From Stutzerimonas kunmingensis (GTDB taxonomy: Bacteria > Pseudomonadota > Gammaproteobacteria > Pseudomonadales > Pseudomonadaceae), in the NCBI RefSeq assembly GCF_021432085.1, contig NZ_CP090366.1:3348001-3412000 (forward strand): a DNA stretch of 64,000 nucleotides. Direction: 5' to 3'. Positions 26,424-35,346 of the stretch are shown one piece after another (positions within the stretch are counted from its first letter, which is position 1; every line of letters starts with the position of its first letter). The notes beneath the pieces were generated by a model, which saw nothing but the letters and a program-made list of their open reading frames with translations, was not told the origin of the DNA and searched no databases. Both the position numbers and the translations under genes were made by a program.

Positions 26424-26441
26424 GGTGGGCTTCAGCCCACC
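26424..26441. repeat. Short dispersed-type palindrome GGTGGGCT-TC-AGCCCACC
   Basis: A perfect 8-bp inverted repeat with a 2-base loop, preceded by TAG, lies between the Tsx-like gene and the TetR gene. Very similar TAGGGTGGGCT...AGCCCACC palindromes are scattered between genes in many gammaproteobacteria, so this is probably a dispersed extragenic repeat. Only one copy was noticed here. Confidence 0.5.
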
Positions 26442-26520
26442 GAAACCGATGACGGCCTCCAATGCCGGGCTAACGCTCATAACTGAAGGCCGGCCGCCAG
26501 CGCGCTCACGGACAGGGACC

Positions 26521-27195
26521 ATGGACAAGAACAACGCACCGCAGCCGCTCTACACCGCCCACGGCAAACCCGCAGGTCGTATTCGCCAGAAGAACGAGGA
26601 GTCGATTCTCGCAGCCGCCGCCGAAGAGTTCGCCCGCTATGGCTTCAAGGGCACCAGCATGAACGCCATCGCCACCCGTGCCGGGTTGCCCAAGGCGAAC
26701 GTGCACTACTACTTCAACAGCAAGCTGGGGCTGTACGTCGAAGTCATGCGGCATATTCTCGAGCTCTGGGACACTGCCTTCGACGACCTCACCGTCGACG
26801 ATGACCCGGCCACCGCCCTGGCCGAATACATCCGCATCAAGATGGAGTTCTCGCGGCGCCATCCCGAGGCCTCGAAGATCTTCGCCATGGAAGTCATCAG
26901 CGGCTGTGAATGCCTGTCCGAACATTTCAACAAGGACTACCGCAACTGGTTTCGTGGCCGTGCCGCCGTATTCGACGCATGGATCGCTGCCGGCAAGATG
27001 GACCCAGTGGACCCGATGCACCTGATCTTCATGATCTGGAGCAGCACTCAGCACTACGCCGACTTTTCCGATCAGATCCGTCGCATCAACGGCAAGCGCA
27101 TGACCCGCGCAGACTTCGCTCGCGCCAGCGACAACCTGATCGCCGTCATCCTCAAAGGCTGCGGGCTTACGCCGCCGCCAACACCGGAGCGCTGA
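26521..27195 (+). CDS. TetR-family transcriptional regulator (RutR-like)
   Basis: The 224-residue protein has an N-terminal TetR HTH (about residues 22-68) with FARYGFKGTSMNAIATRAGLPKANVHYYF and a C-terminal effector domain containing MEVISGCECLSEHF and HLIFMIWSSTQHYADF. These resemble RutR/YcdC-type regulators of pyrimidine or hydantoin catabolism. The ligand is unknown. The start at 26521 has AGGGACC upstream. It is 6 bp upstream of a LysR gene, and the adjacent Tsx-like nucleoside channel is a tempting target. Confidence 0.82.
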   Translation: MDKNNAPQPLYTAHGKPAGRIRQKNEESILAAAAEEFARYGFKGTSMNAIATRAGLPKANVHYYFNSKLGLYVEVMRHILELWDTAFDDLTVDDDPATALAEYIRIKMEFSRRHPEASKIFAMEVISGCECLSEHFNKDYRNWFRGRAAVFDAWIAAGKMDPVDPMHLIFMIWSSTQHYADFSDQIRRINGKRMTRADFARASDNLIAVILKGCGLTPPPTPER

Positions 27196-27201
27196 CAGAG
27201 C

Positions 27202-28170
27202 GTGGCGCGCAAGCTGCGCATCCACTCGCCGGCCATCCATTACTTCGACATGGTGCGGCGCTGCCAGTCGATTCGCGAAGCCTCGCGGCGGCTGAACGTG
27301 GCCTCATCGGCGGTAAACCGACAGATTCTCAAGCTCGAGGACGAGATCGGCACGCCGCTGTTCGAACGACTGCCCGGCGGCCTGCGCCTGACCGCTGCGG
27401 GCGAGATCTTCGCCCGCCACGTCATCGTCGTGCTGCAGGACACCGAGCGTGTGCGCTCCGAACTGGACGCGCTGCAGGGCCTGCGCACCGGCCACGTGGA
27501 AATCGCCACGGTATCCGGCGTCACCACCGATCTGCTGCCCGGCGTGCTGGAGCAGCTGCGCGAGCGCTATCCGCGCGTCACCGTCGGCGTGACCAGCCTC
27601 GGTTCGCAGGCCATTCCCGATGCGGTGACCAGCGGCCAGGCCGATATCGGCCTGGCGTTCGCGCTGCCGCGTACCGCCGACCTGCAGCAGCTGGGCGTCG
27701 GTCATTTCCGCCTGGGCGCCATCGTCAACCCGGCGCATCCATTGGCCGAACGCGCGGACGTCAGCTTCGCCACCTGCGCCGAGTATCCGCTGATCCTGGC
27801 CAAGAGTGACCTTTCCATCCATCACCTGCTGGCGCCGCTGCTGGCGCGTACCCGCCCGCGACACAAGGCGCCACTGGAAACCAGTTCGGTGGAGCTGGCC
27901 CTGCAGATGGCCAAGCGCGGTGCCGGGGTCGCCTTCCAGACGCGCATCGGCATCGAAGCCGAGCTGGCCGGCGGCACGCTCGTGCACGTACCGCTGAACG
28001 ATGGCGGCGCGGTATTCAGCGACCTCGGTGTGTACGTGCGCAGCTCGCGTTACCTGCCGGTCGCGGTGGATGCCTTCGTCCGGGCGCTGAGCGAACAGAT
28101 CGGCGAACGCGAAGCGGCTCAGAGGAGCAAATCCTCGGCTGGGCACGTCGGCGAAACCACGGCGAGCTGA
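27202..28170 (+). CDS. LysR-family transcriptional regulator
   Basis: The 322-residue protein starts with GTG. It has an N-terminal winged HTH (QSIREASRRLNVASSAVNRQILKLEDEIG, about residues 17-45) and a periplasmic-binding-like effector domain (about 90-300). It follows the TetR gene by 6 bp, so the two regulators are probably cotranscribed, an unusual pairing with no linked enzyme genes downstream. Target and ligand are unknown. Confidence 0.83.
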   Translation: MARKLRIHSPAIHYFDMVRRCQSIREASRRLNVASSAVNRQILKLEDEIGTPLFERLPGGLRLTAAGEIFARHVIVVLQDTERVRSELDALQGLRTGHVEIATVSGVTTDLLPGVLEQLRERYPRVTVGVTSLGSQAIPDAVTSGQADIGLAFALPRTADLQQLGVGHFRLGAIVNPAHPLAERADVSFATCAEYPLILAKSDLSIHHLLAPLLARTRPRHKAPLETSSVELALQMAKRGAGVAFQTRIGIEAELAGGTLVHVPLNDGGAVFSDLGVYVRSSRYLPVAVDAFVRALSEQIGEREAAQRSKSSAGHVGETTAS

Positions 28171-28225
28171 ACATCCTCGGCAGATTTCGCTCTATTGAGC
28201 GAAGCCACTATCTCCGGAGTTGCCA

Positions 28226-28747
28226 TTGAAATCGTCACGGCTACTGGCCATACCCGCCGCTGTGCTGCTGTCCCTGCATACCCTCCCTTCCCTCGCCGCC
28301 GGCGGCACACCACTCGGCTGGGTGGAGCGTGGCATGGTGCTTCCCGAGGAAGTCACGGTGAAGTTCAAGCTCGACACCGGCGCGCTGACTTCGTCGATGC
28401 ATGCCGAAGACATCGAGTATTTCGAGCGGGACGGTGACGAGTGGGTCCGCTTTGATCTGGACCTCAAGGACATCGAAAGGGACAAGCTGGTCAAGTCACG
28501 TATCGAACGCAAACTGCACCGCGAACTGACCGTCCGCGGCGCCGGCGGCAAAGAGGATCGTCCGGTGGTGCTGATGAAGGTGTGCATCGGCGATCGCCTC
28601 CTCGAGGAGCAGTTCTCGCTCAGGGATCGCGATGAAATGCACTACCCCGTACTGCTTGGCCGCCGCACCCTGGAGAAGCTCGGCCCGGTCGACTCGGCGC
28701 GCACGTTCACCATCGAGCCCAGCTGCGAAGAGCTGGCCACTCGCTGA
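28226..28747 (+). CDS. Exported retropepsin-like (RimK-associated) protein
   Basis: The 173-residue product has a signal peptide (about 1-25, AIPAAVLLSLHTLPSLAA) followed by the domain annotated as ATP-dependent zinc protease or retropepsin-like. Its pattern is GWVERGMVLPEEVTVKFKLDTGALTSS, then LLGRRTLEKLGPVDSARTF. The LDTGA motif is the aspartic-protease-like centre. I chose the TTG at 28226 because GGAG lies 6 bases before it; another TTG 6 bp upstream is too close to that site. Role in the periplasm is unknown. Confidence 0.78.
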   Translation: MKSSRLLAIPAAVLLSLHTLPSLAAGGTPLGWVERGMVLPEEVTVKFKLDTGALTSSMHAEDIEYFERDGDEWVRFDLDLKDIERDKLVKSRIERKLHRELTVRGAGGKEDRPVVLMKVCIGDRLLEEQFSLRDRDEMHYPVLLGRRTLEKLGPVDSARTFTIEPSCEELATR

Positions 28748-28953
28748 GCCGCGGCGCCTCGCAGGTCCGTAACGGCGATTAGGGCCGGCTGCGCATTGCG
28801 CTGCGGTCAGCGCGGCGAGGCCATCGCAGTCGGCCAGTGCGTGCCGCTGGCATGGCCGAGAAACGTGAACGGCACCGACCGAGGGCTGTCGAGATGACCA
28901 AATGGGCTGGCGATTTGCCGCCCCACCAGTCATAGCGAGAGGAGAGCACGCCT

Positions 28954-29406
28954 ATGCAGCCCTACGTCAAATTCGGCGCAATGATTGCCACCTCGACGCT
29001 GGTCATGTTCGGCCTGATGTACCTGAACGTGTTCCAGACCAACCACATCCTGTTCAGCGAAACCCGCGCCTACATGGCGCTGATCATGGGCGCGGCCATG
29101 GCGATCGTCATGCTGGCATTCATGCTGAAGATGTATCCGCGGCGTGGGGTGAACATCGCCATTTTCGCCGGCAGCGCGCTGGTGTTCGTCGTGTCCTTGT
29201 GGCTGGTGCGCAGCCAGGCGACGGTGGATCAGGTGTCGTGGATGAAGGCGATGATTCCTCACCATTCCATCGCCATCCTCACCAGTGAGCGAGCGGATAT
29301 TCAGGACCCGAGGGTGCGCGAGCTGGCGGACAGCATCATCGAGGCGCAACGCCGTGAGATCGACGAGATGAAGGCGCTGATCAAGGACCTCGAGGCACGC
29401 GACTGA
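28954..29406 (+). CDS. DUF305 membrane protein
   Basis: The 150-residue protein has three hydrophobic segments in residues 5-85 followed by a soluble helical DUF305 domain with MIPHHSIAILTSERADI and REIDEMKALIKDLE. The His pair in MIPHH is the family hallmark and may bind metal. DUF305 proteins are often linked to copper or heavy-metal regions, but no metal-resistance gene lies next to it here. GAGAGGAGAG precedes the start. Confidence 0.83.
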   Translation: MQPYVKFGAMIATSTLVMFGLMYLNVFQTNHILFSETRAYMALIMGAAMAIVMLAFMLKMYPRRGVNIAIFAGSALVFVVSLWLVRSQATVDQVSWMKAMIPHHSIAILTSERADIQDPRVRELADSIIEAQRREIDEMKALIKDLEARD

Positions 29407-29593
29407 ACCAGGGCAGGTCGTACAGCACGGATCGCTGGCGCCGCCTGCTCAGGCGGCGCAGCCGACCTCCGATATAAGTTCATCTCGGGAGCTTTCGCGC
29501 GGTCTTATGGTATCGAAGCCCCGCGCGCCATCTCCGCTATTCCGCCCAATAGCGCGCCGCCATCCAATGGAATCTCTCGCATCGCAATCAAAC

Positions 29594-29612
29594 AATAACG
29601 ATTTGCATTTGA
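29594..29612 (+). promoter_or_regulatory. Possible Fur box upstream of the siderophore-uptake locus
   Basis: AATAACGATTTGCATTTGA lies 49 bp upstream of the MFS start and keeps about 11 of 19 positions of the consensus Fur box, with the GAT and CATT cores in place. The surrounding 60 bp are A/T-rich. Position before an iron-uptake locus supports it; the match alone is weak. Confidence 0.5.
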
Positions 29613-29660
29613 ATTCGCGTTTATAGCTGCATAAGATGCACCGCCTCACCCAGCGGCGTT

Positions 29661-30880
29661 ATGTACATGGATGCAGATCGACAAACGAAAACGGCTGTTC
29701 AGCTGGCCACACTGATTAGCATGCTATCGATCGGCAGCCTGATGATGATCTGCCGCTCGGCCCGGATTTCGTCCGCGAACTGGACATGCCCGCCGACCGC
29801 ATAGGGTATCTGGCTGGCGCCGCGACCTTGGCAGCCGCCCTCGGCTCGGCGCTCAGTGCAGCCTGGCTGGACCGCTTCGAGCGCAAGCCGGTGCTGCTCG
29901 CCCTGCTCGTCCTGCGCTTCGCCCTGCTCGGTGCCTGCGCAGGTGCCTCCGACGCGCACCAGTTGACCTGGCTCTTCGTGCTCAGTGCGTTCATCGTCGG
30001 CCCCCTGGGCGCGGTGCTGATGGCGAGCCTGCTCGATCTGATCCCTCCAGCCGAACGGGGCCGGCAGCTCGCCCGCCTAGCGATGGGTTTCTCCCTCGCC
30101 GCCATCGTCGTCACGCCTCTGGCGCTGGAACTGGCGCGCTGGCTGGGCTGGCGCGCGCCGATGCTGGGCGTTGCCGCGGTTGGCCTGGCGCTCGCGTTTG
30201 GCTGCCACATCCTCTTCCCCAATCCGCAACCACACCCACGCCCGCCAGGAGCGCTGCGCCCGCTGTTGCGCTCACCGCTGTGCCTGGGGGCACTGGCGCT
30301 TGTCGCATTGCAGATGTTCAGCCACTTCCTGCTGGTGCCGCACTTTTCCGCATTCTTCCAGTTCAATCTCGGCTTCGCCCGCGAACACATCGGCGTGCTC
30401 TACCTGTGCGGTGGGCTGGCCAGCCTGGCCGCCGTGCGTCTGGGCGGCAGCTGGATCGATCGCGGCCACGCCCGCCGGCTGGTCCTGAGCAGCAGCGGTC
30501 TGCTGGCACTGATCACGCTGCTCGGCTTCGCCCTGCTGGTTCCACTGCCGCTGTTGCTGGTGTTCAGCCTGTTCATGGCACTCAGCACACTGCGCACCAG
30601 CAGCACCACGACGGTCGCCGCGAGCATTCCGGCGCCCAATCAACGCGCCGCGTTCATGGCGCTGCACGGGTCCGTCAGCAACGTTGCCGCCGGCCTCGGC
30701 AGCCTGGCCTCCGCCGCCTACCTGGGTACGGCTGCCGATGGCGAGCTGACGGGTTTCGAACACCTCGCAGGTTTCCACGTGGTTCTCACCCTGACCGCAG
30801 GTGCAGCGCTGCTGTTACTGCTCGCTGCCCTGCGACGCCATGGACACCTGCCAACACCTACAACCACAAGCAGGGCCTGA
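29661..30880 (+). pseudogene. MFS transporter gene with a -1 frameshift near 29749
   Basis: The 5' frame reads MYMDADRQTKTAVQLATLIS then MLSIGSLMMI and runs into a stop soon after. A second frame, open from about 29750, reads LPLGPDFVRELDMPADRIGYLAG and continues for about 375 residues with some eleven membrane helices. Joining them needs one extra C between ATC and TGCCG, so a single C seems lost. The composite is a normal 12-helix MFS exporter or importer of about 406 residues. Position just before a TonB siderophore receptor suggests siderophore transport. It could be a real mutation or a sequencing error. Confidence 0.75.
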
Positions 30881-30944
30881 ACCTGCAGCCGCACGCCTGA
30901 TGAGACTTACATCCCGCATCGATCAAACCGCAATGGAGCCTGCA

Positions 30945-32933
30945 ATGCCTTCTGTAAGAACCATCAGTCGTCCCCGTCACCTGCCGCTCACGCTGCTCGG
31001 CGCACTCCTTCCGATGCTCGCCATCGCCAGCGAGCCGGTCACGCTGCAGAACGAAGTCATCACCGCCACCCAGACCGCCCACAGCGAACTCAGCGCGCCG
31101 GCGAGCGTGTCGGTGGTCACCCGTGACGACCTCGACAAGCTGCCGGCGTACAACCTCGCCGATGCGGTGAAATACCTGCCGGGGGTGTACATCAGCCCGT
31201 CTTCGACCTACGGCCGCAAGGAAATCAAACTGCGCGGGATGGATTCGGACTACACCCTGCTGTTGGTCAACGGCCGCCGCATCAACTCGCGTGAAGCCCT
31301 GGTCTCCAACTACGCCAACGACTTCGATCTGTCCTCGATCCCGATGGCCGCCATCGAGCGCATCGAGGTGATCCGCGGGCCGATGTCCTCGCTCTACGGC
31401 GCCGATGCCATCGGTGGCGTGGTCAACGTGATCCTGCATAAACCGACCGCCGACACCAGGGCCGGCATCGCCTACGGCTACGAGCACCCGACCGAGGGTG
31501 ATTCCGGTGACAGCCACAAGACCAACGGCTACATCAGCGGCGCGCTGATCGAGGACAAGCTGCTCGGCAACCTGATCGTCGAGGGCACCGACCAGGCTGC
31601 CTGGGGTTCAGACCAGACTACGTCGCCCCTGATCGATGCCGCCGAAAAACGCCAGAACGCCAGCGCCTACGGCAGCCTGAGCTGGCTGCTAGACGAGCGC
31701 CAGAGCATCGACCTCGACCTGAGCTATCGTGAGGACGACCGCAAGGGCACCTGGAGCAACTCGGGCTTCGCCTTTCCGACCAACGTTCAGGAAATGGAAC
31801 GCAGCGCCTTCGGCCTGACCCACAACGGCAGCTGGGACGGCTTCAACTCGCGGGTCCGCTACTACTACGAAGACGTCGACCTGATGGACGACTCCGAGGT
31901 CATGACCGACCTGCGCGGCGGCCGCTTCAGCAACGTCAACCAGACCAACCATACGGTCGACGGCCAGGTGACCGCGTTCCTCGGCAACCACCTGCTGACC
32001 CTGGGCAGCGAACTGCGCCGCACCGAACTCAGCCACAGCAACAACCTCGGTTCGGAGATCGAGGTCGATCAGCAAGCGCTCTACCTGCAGGACGAGTTCT
32101 CACTGGGACAGCTGGATATCACCCTCGGCGCCCGCTGGGATGATCACGAAAGCTACGGCAGCGAATTCAGCCCGCGGGCCTACGGCGTGTACAACCTCAG
32201 CGACAGCTGGGTAATAAAGGGCGGCGTGGGCAAGTCGTTCAAGGCGCCGAGCATTGCCCAATCCGATCCCACCTACGTGGAAATCGCCTGCCGTGGCTAC
32301 TGCGTGACGGTCGGCAACGAGGATCTCAAGCCGGAAACCGCCACCAGTTACGAGCTCGGCACCTTCTACCAGAACAACCGCCTGCAGGCCGGCATCATGT
32401 TCTTCCAGACCGACATCGAAGACATGATCAGCACCGAAACGACGCGGCTGATTCGGGTGAACGGCCAGATCGTCGCCGCCGACCCGGTGCTGACCACCTA
32501 CAACCAGCCCCATGTGCGGATCAAGGGTTACGAGCTGCAGGGCAACTACCTGCTGAGCGACCGCATCGGCCTGCGCGCGAACTACACCTACTCCGACGCC
32601 AAGGATCGCGACACCGACGAGCCGATCCGCAACTCGCCGCAGCATATCGCCAACCTGGGTGCCGACTGGCAGGCGCTGCCAAAGCTCGGCCTGAACCTGG
32701 ATTACCAGTACACCGGCAGCCAGTACCTGTACGACGTGGCGCGCTCCGGGGCGTTCGAGACAGGTGCCTTCCACACCCTGAGCCTCGGTGCCCGCTACCA
32801 GGCCACCAAGCAGCTGTCACTCAACGGCGGGCTCAACAACCTGACCAACGAGAAGCGCGACGAGGTGGCTCAGGCCGTCGACAACATCCTCATGGGTCGC
32901 ACGCTGTTCGTCGGTTTCGCCTACGACATCTGA
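30945..32933 (+). CDS. TonB-dependent siderophore receptor (FepA/CirA type)
   Basis: The 662-residue protein has a signal peptide (to about SEP, residue 28), then a plug domain with EVITATQTAHSELSAPASVSVVTRDDL, YLPGVYISPSSTYGRKEIKLRGMDSDYTLLLVNGRR, and IEVIRGPMSSLYGADAIGGVVNV. A 22-strand barrel follows, ending LFVGFAYDI. A short Cys pair (CRGYC) in an extracellular loop and the overall pattern resemble catecholate receptors. GGAG six bases upstream supports the start at 30945. Permease, ATPase and binding-protein genes follow. Confidence 0.88.
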   Translation: MPSVRTISRPRHLPLTLLGALLPMLAIASEPVTLQNEVITATQTAHSELSAPASVSVVTRDDLDKLPAYNLADAVKYLPGVYISPSSTYGRKEIKLRGMDSDYTLLLVNGRRINSREALVSNYANDFDLSSIPMAAIERIEVIRGPMSSLYGADAIGGVVNVILHKPTADTRAGIAYGYEHPTEGDSGDSHKTNGYISGALIEDKLLGNLIVEGTDQAAWGSDQTTSPLIDAAEKRQNASAYGSLSWLLDERQSIDLDLSYREDDRKGTWSNSGFAFPTNVQEMERSAFGLTHNGSWDGFNSRVRYYYEDVDLMDDSEVMTDLRGGRFSNVNQTNHTVDGQVTAFLGNHLLTLGSELRRTELSHSNNLGSEIEVDQQALYLQDEFSLGQLDITLGARWDDHESYGSEFSPRAYGVYNLSDSWVIKGGVGKSFKAPSIAQSDPTYVEIACRGYCVTVGNEDLKPETATSYELGTFYQNNRLQAGIMFFQTDIEDMISTETTRLIRVNGQIVAADPVLTTYNQPHVRIKGYELQGNYLLSDRIGLRANYTYSDAKDRDTDEPIRNSPQHIANLGADWQALPKLGLNLDYQYTGSQYLYDVARSGAFETGAFHTLSLGARYQATKQLSLNGGLNNLTNEKRDEVAQAVDNILMGRTLFVGFAYDI

Positions 32934-32940
32934 CGCCCCG

Positions 32941-32962
32941 CCCGGCGGCGCGAGCCGCCGGG
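32941..32962 (+). terminator. Hairpin between TonB receptor and first permease
   Basis: CCCGGCGGC and GCCGCCGGG form a perfect 9-bp stem with loop GCGA, just after the receptor stop. Since the downstream genes look like the same locus, this may lower rather than stop readthrough, giving more receptor than transporter. Confidence 0.65.
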
Positions 32963-32987
32963 TTCACCTGGAGACGCGAAGTGAACC

Positions 32988-34022
32988 ATGCCGACTGATC
33001 CAACGATGCCAGCGTTGCAGAAGGCGACGCTGATTGCCGGCGGCGGGCTTCTGCTCGTGCTGCTGACTCTGTCCCTGGCCACCGGTGCCGGCGTGTATGG
33101 TGCCGACGCCGTGTTCGGCTATCTGCTCGGCCAGCCCGAGTATCTGGCCGACGACAAGCTGGCCATGGTCGTCGATACCCTGCGGCTGCCGCGCACCCTC
33201 GCCGCGCTGGTGGTGGGCGCCAGCCTCGCAATCGCCGCCTCGCTGCTGCAGAGCGCGACACGCAATCCCCTGGCCGAACCCGGCCTGCTCGGTGTCAATG
33301 CCGGCGCGGTGCTCGGGCTGGTGATCGGCCTGATCTATTTCGGCGTCGAGTCGACCCGGGGCTACCTGCTCTGGTCCGGCGCCGGCGCCCTGCTGGGCAA
33401 TCTGCTGGTGCTGGGCGTCGGCCTGATGCTGGGTCAGGCCAGCCCGCTGAAGCTGATCCTTGCCGGGGTGGCGCTCGGCGCGATCTTCGGCGGTCTGGCG
33501 AATTTCCTGCTGCTCTCCACTCGGGTGGCGCTGGAGCAATTCCGCTTCTGGAACCTCGGCTCGCTATCGGCCTCCAGCCTCGATGCGGTCGGCACGGTCA
33601 GCCCACTGGCCGTGCTCGGGCTGGTGCTGGCGACGCTGCTCTGCCGTCAGCTGACCCTGATGCAGATGGGCGACAGCCAGGCCCGCGCGCTGGGCATCCA
33701 TACCGGTTGGGTGCGCCTCGGCGTGCTGGCGGCATCCACCCTGCTCACCGCCTGCGCCATCTCGCTGGCCGGGCCGATCGGCTTTCTCGGTTTTCTCGCC
33801 GCCTATTGCGCGCGCCGCATCGAGCCGGTGGCACTGCTGCGGCAACTGCTGTTTTCCACGCTGTTCGGCATGCTCTTCCTGCTCGCCGCCGACGTGCTCT
33901 CGCGCTGGCTGCTGCAGCCGTACGAACTGCCGGTCGGCACCCTGCTGGCCGCGCTCGGCGCGCCGGCGCTGATCGCCATCGTGTTGCGCGGCGGCTTTCG
34001 TTCCCTGTTGACGGTGAGGTAG
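32988..34022 (+). CDS. FecCD-family iron-siderophore ABC permease 1
   Basis: The 344-residue inner-membrane protein has about nine to ten hydrophobic helices and FecCD-family motifs: LRLPRTLAALVVGASLAIAASLLQSATRNPLAEPGLLGVNAGA near the N-terminal third and SLAGPIGFLGFLAAYCARR near residue 270. It pairs with the next permease to form the channel for ferric siderophore import. GGAGACGCG lies upstream of the start. Confidence 0.9.
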   Translation: MPTDPTMPALQKATLIAGGGLLLVLLTLSLATGAGVYGADAVFGYLLGQPEYLADDKLAMVVDTLRLPRTLAALVVGASLAIAASLLQSATRNPLAEPGLLGVNAGAVLGLVIGLIYFGVESTRGYLLWSGAGALLGNLLVLGVGLMLGQASPLKLILAGVALGAIFGGLANFLLLSTRVALEQFRFWNLGSLSASSLDAVGTVSPLAVLGLVLATLLCRQLTLMQMGDSQARALGIHTGWVRLGVLAASTLLTACAISLAGPIGFLGFLAAYCARRIEPVALLRQLLFSTLFGMLFLLAADVLSRWLLQPYELPVGTLLAALGAPALIAIVLRGGFRSLLTVR

Positions 34023-34024
34023 CC

Positions 34025-35071
34025 ATGACCTCCCTGCCCACACCTACCGGCGTCTGGACGCTGCGCCTCGGTGGCATCAGCCTGCTGCTGCATCGGCGCA
34101 GTTGGTTGATGTTCACCCTGCTCGTGCTGGTGCTGCTGGGCTTGACCGTCCTGGCGACCAGCCTCGGCAGCGGCCATCTCGGCGTGCGCGACGTCATCGC
34201 CACCCTCACCGGAAATGGCAGCAGGCTGCAGGAAATCATGATCTTCAAGATTCGCCTGCCGCGGGTCGCCGCCGCGATCATCGCCGGGCTGGCCATGGGC
34301 ATGGCCGGCTGCCTGATCCAGACCCTGGTACGCAACCGCCTAGCTACACCGGACATGATCGGTGTGAACGAGGGCGCCTCGCTGGCTGTGGTCGTCTTCG
34401 CCCTCTACCTGACCCTCGGCAACTGGCCATGGTGGGCGTCGCCACTCGGAGCCGCGCTGGCGGCCGCCGCATTGTTCGCCCTGTGCCGACGCCCCGGCGA
34501 GCAGGGCTACCTGTTCATCGTCATCGGCATTGCGCTGTCGGAACTGCTCGGCGCCCTCGGCGACTTCGCCATGTCGACGCAACCCCTCGCTCACTTGGGC
34601 AGCATCTACCTGTGGACCATGGGCCACTTCGCCGGTGTCAGCTATCAGACGGTCAAGCCCGTCGCACTGCTGCTGTTGCTGCTCTGCCCGCTGATGGCGC
34701 TGGTCAATCGGCCGCTGGCGCTGCTGCGCTTTGGCGACGCCACGGCGCAGAACCTCGGGGTGAAGGTGCCGCTGGTCCAGCTCGGCGTGCTCGCCATGGC
34801 AATCGTGGTGGCCGCGCTGGGAACGGCGATCGGTGGGCCGGTGGTGTTCATCGCCATGGCCGCACCGATCCTCGCCTCCTGGCTGGCCCGCGACAACCTC
34901 GCCCCGCTGTGGCTGTCGGCGCTGTGCGGCGCGGTATTGCTGCTCGGCAGCGACATCCTGGTGCGGGTGCTCGCCCAGCCCGAGGAAATCCCCACCGGCA
35001 TCATGACGCGGCTGCTCGGTGGCATCCTGCTGCTCGGCCTGCTGCTCAAGGACAGACGAGGAGCTGACTGA
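34025..35071 (+). CDS. FecCD-family iron-siderophore ABC permease 2
   Basis: The 348-residue product shows the same family pattern as its neighbour: IFKIRLPRVAAAIIAGLAMGMAGCLIQTLVRNRLATPDMIGVNEGA, and AIGGPVVFIAMAAPILASWL near the C-terminus. It begins 2 bp after the first permease and its stop overlaps the ATPase start (ATGA), so the genes are coupled. Together the two permeases form a heterodimeric channel, as in FepD-FepG. Confidence 0.9.
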   Translation: MTSLPTPTGVWTLRLGGISLLLHRRSWLMFTLLVLVLLGLTVLATSLGSGHLGVRDVIATLTGNGSRLQEIMIFKIRLPRVAAAIIAGLAMGMAGCLIQTLVRNRLATPDMIGVNEGASLAVVVFALYLTLGNWPWWASPLGAALAAAALFALCRRPGEQGYLFIVIGIALSELLGALGDFAMSTQPLAHLGSIYLWTMGHFAGVSYQTVKPVALLLLLLCPLMALVNRPLALLRFGDATAQNLGVKVPLVQLGVLAMAIVVAALGTAIGGPVVFIAMAAPILASWLARDNLAPLWLSALCGAVLLLGSDILVRVLAQPEEIPTGIMTRLLGGILLLGLLLKDRRGAD

Positions 35072-35346
35072 TGACTGCCCTGCGCGCGGAAAACCTGCAC
35101 TTCGCCTATCAGGACAAGGTCGTGCTCGACGACGTCTCCTTCAGCCTGCCCCGAGGCAAGCTGATCGGCATCGTCGGCCCCAATGGCAGCGGCAAATCCA
35201 CGCTGCTCAAACTGCTCGCGCGCCAGCTGCCGCTGCAACGCGGCACCGTGGAGATCCACGGCAAGCCGCTGCTGGGCTACTCGCTCAAGGCGCTGGCGCG
35301 AGAGCTGGCCTTTCTGCCGCAACGGCCGATGCTGGCCCAGACCGTG
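35071..35346 (+). pseudogene. Siderophore ABC ATPase, 5' part (interrupted by IS)
   Basis: This N-terminal 92-residue part of a FecE/FepC-type ATPase contains Walker A GPNGSGKST (about residues 31-39) and the Q-loop FLPQRP. It stops at LAQTV, where IS sequence supplies TAA. The missing part resumes at 37002. Without the ABC signature and Walker B this fragment cannot act as an ATPase. The interruption should disable the importer unless another ATPase substitutes. Confidence 0.9.

Noticed and set aside
29740-29760. Programmed -1 frameshifting in the MFS gene
   Set aside because: There is no slippery heptamer or following pseudoknot, and MFS transporters are not known to use frameshifting. A deletion or read error is simpler.
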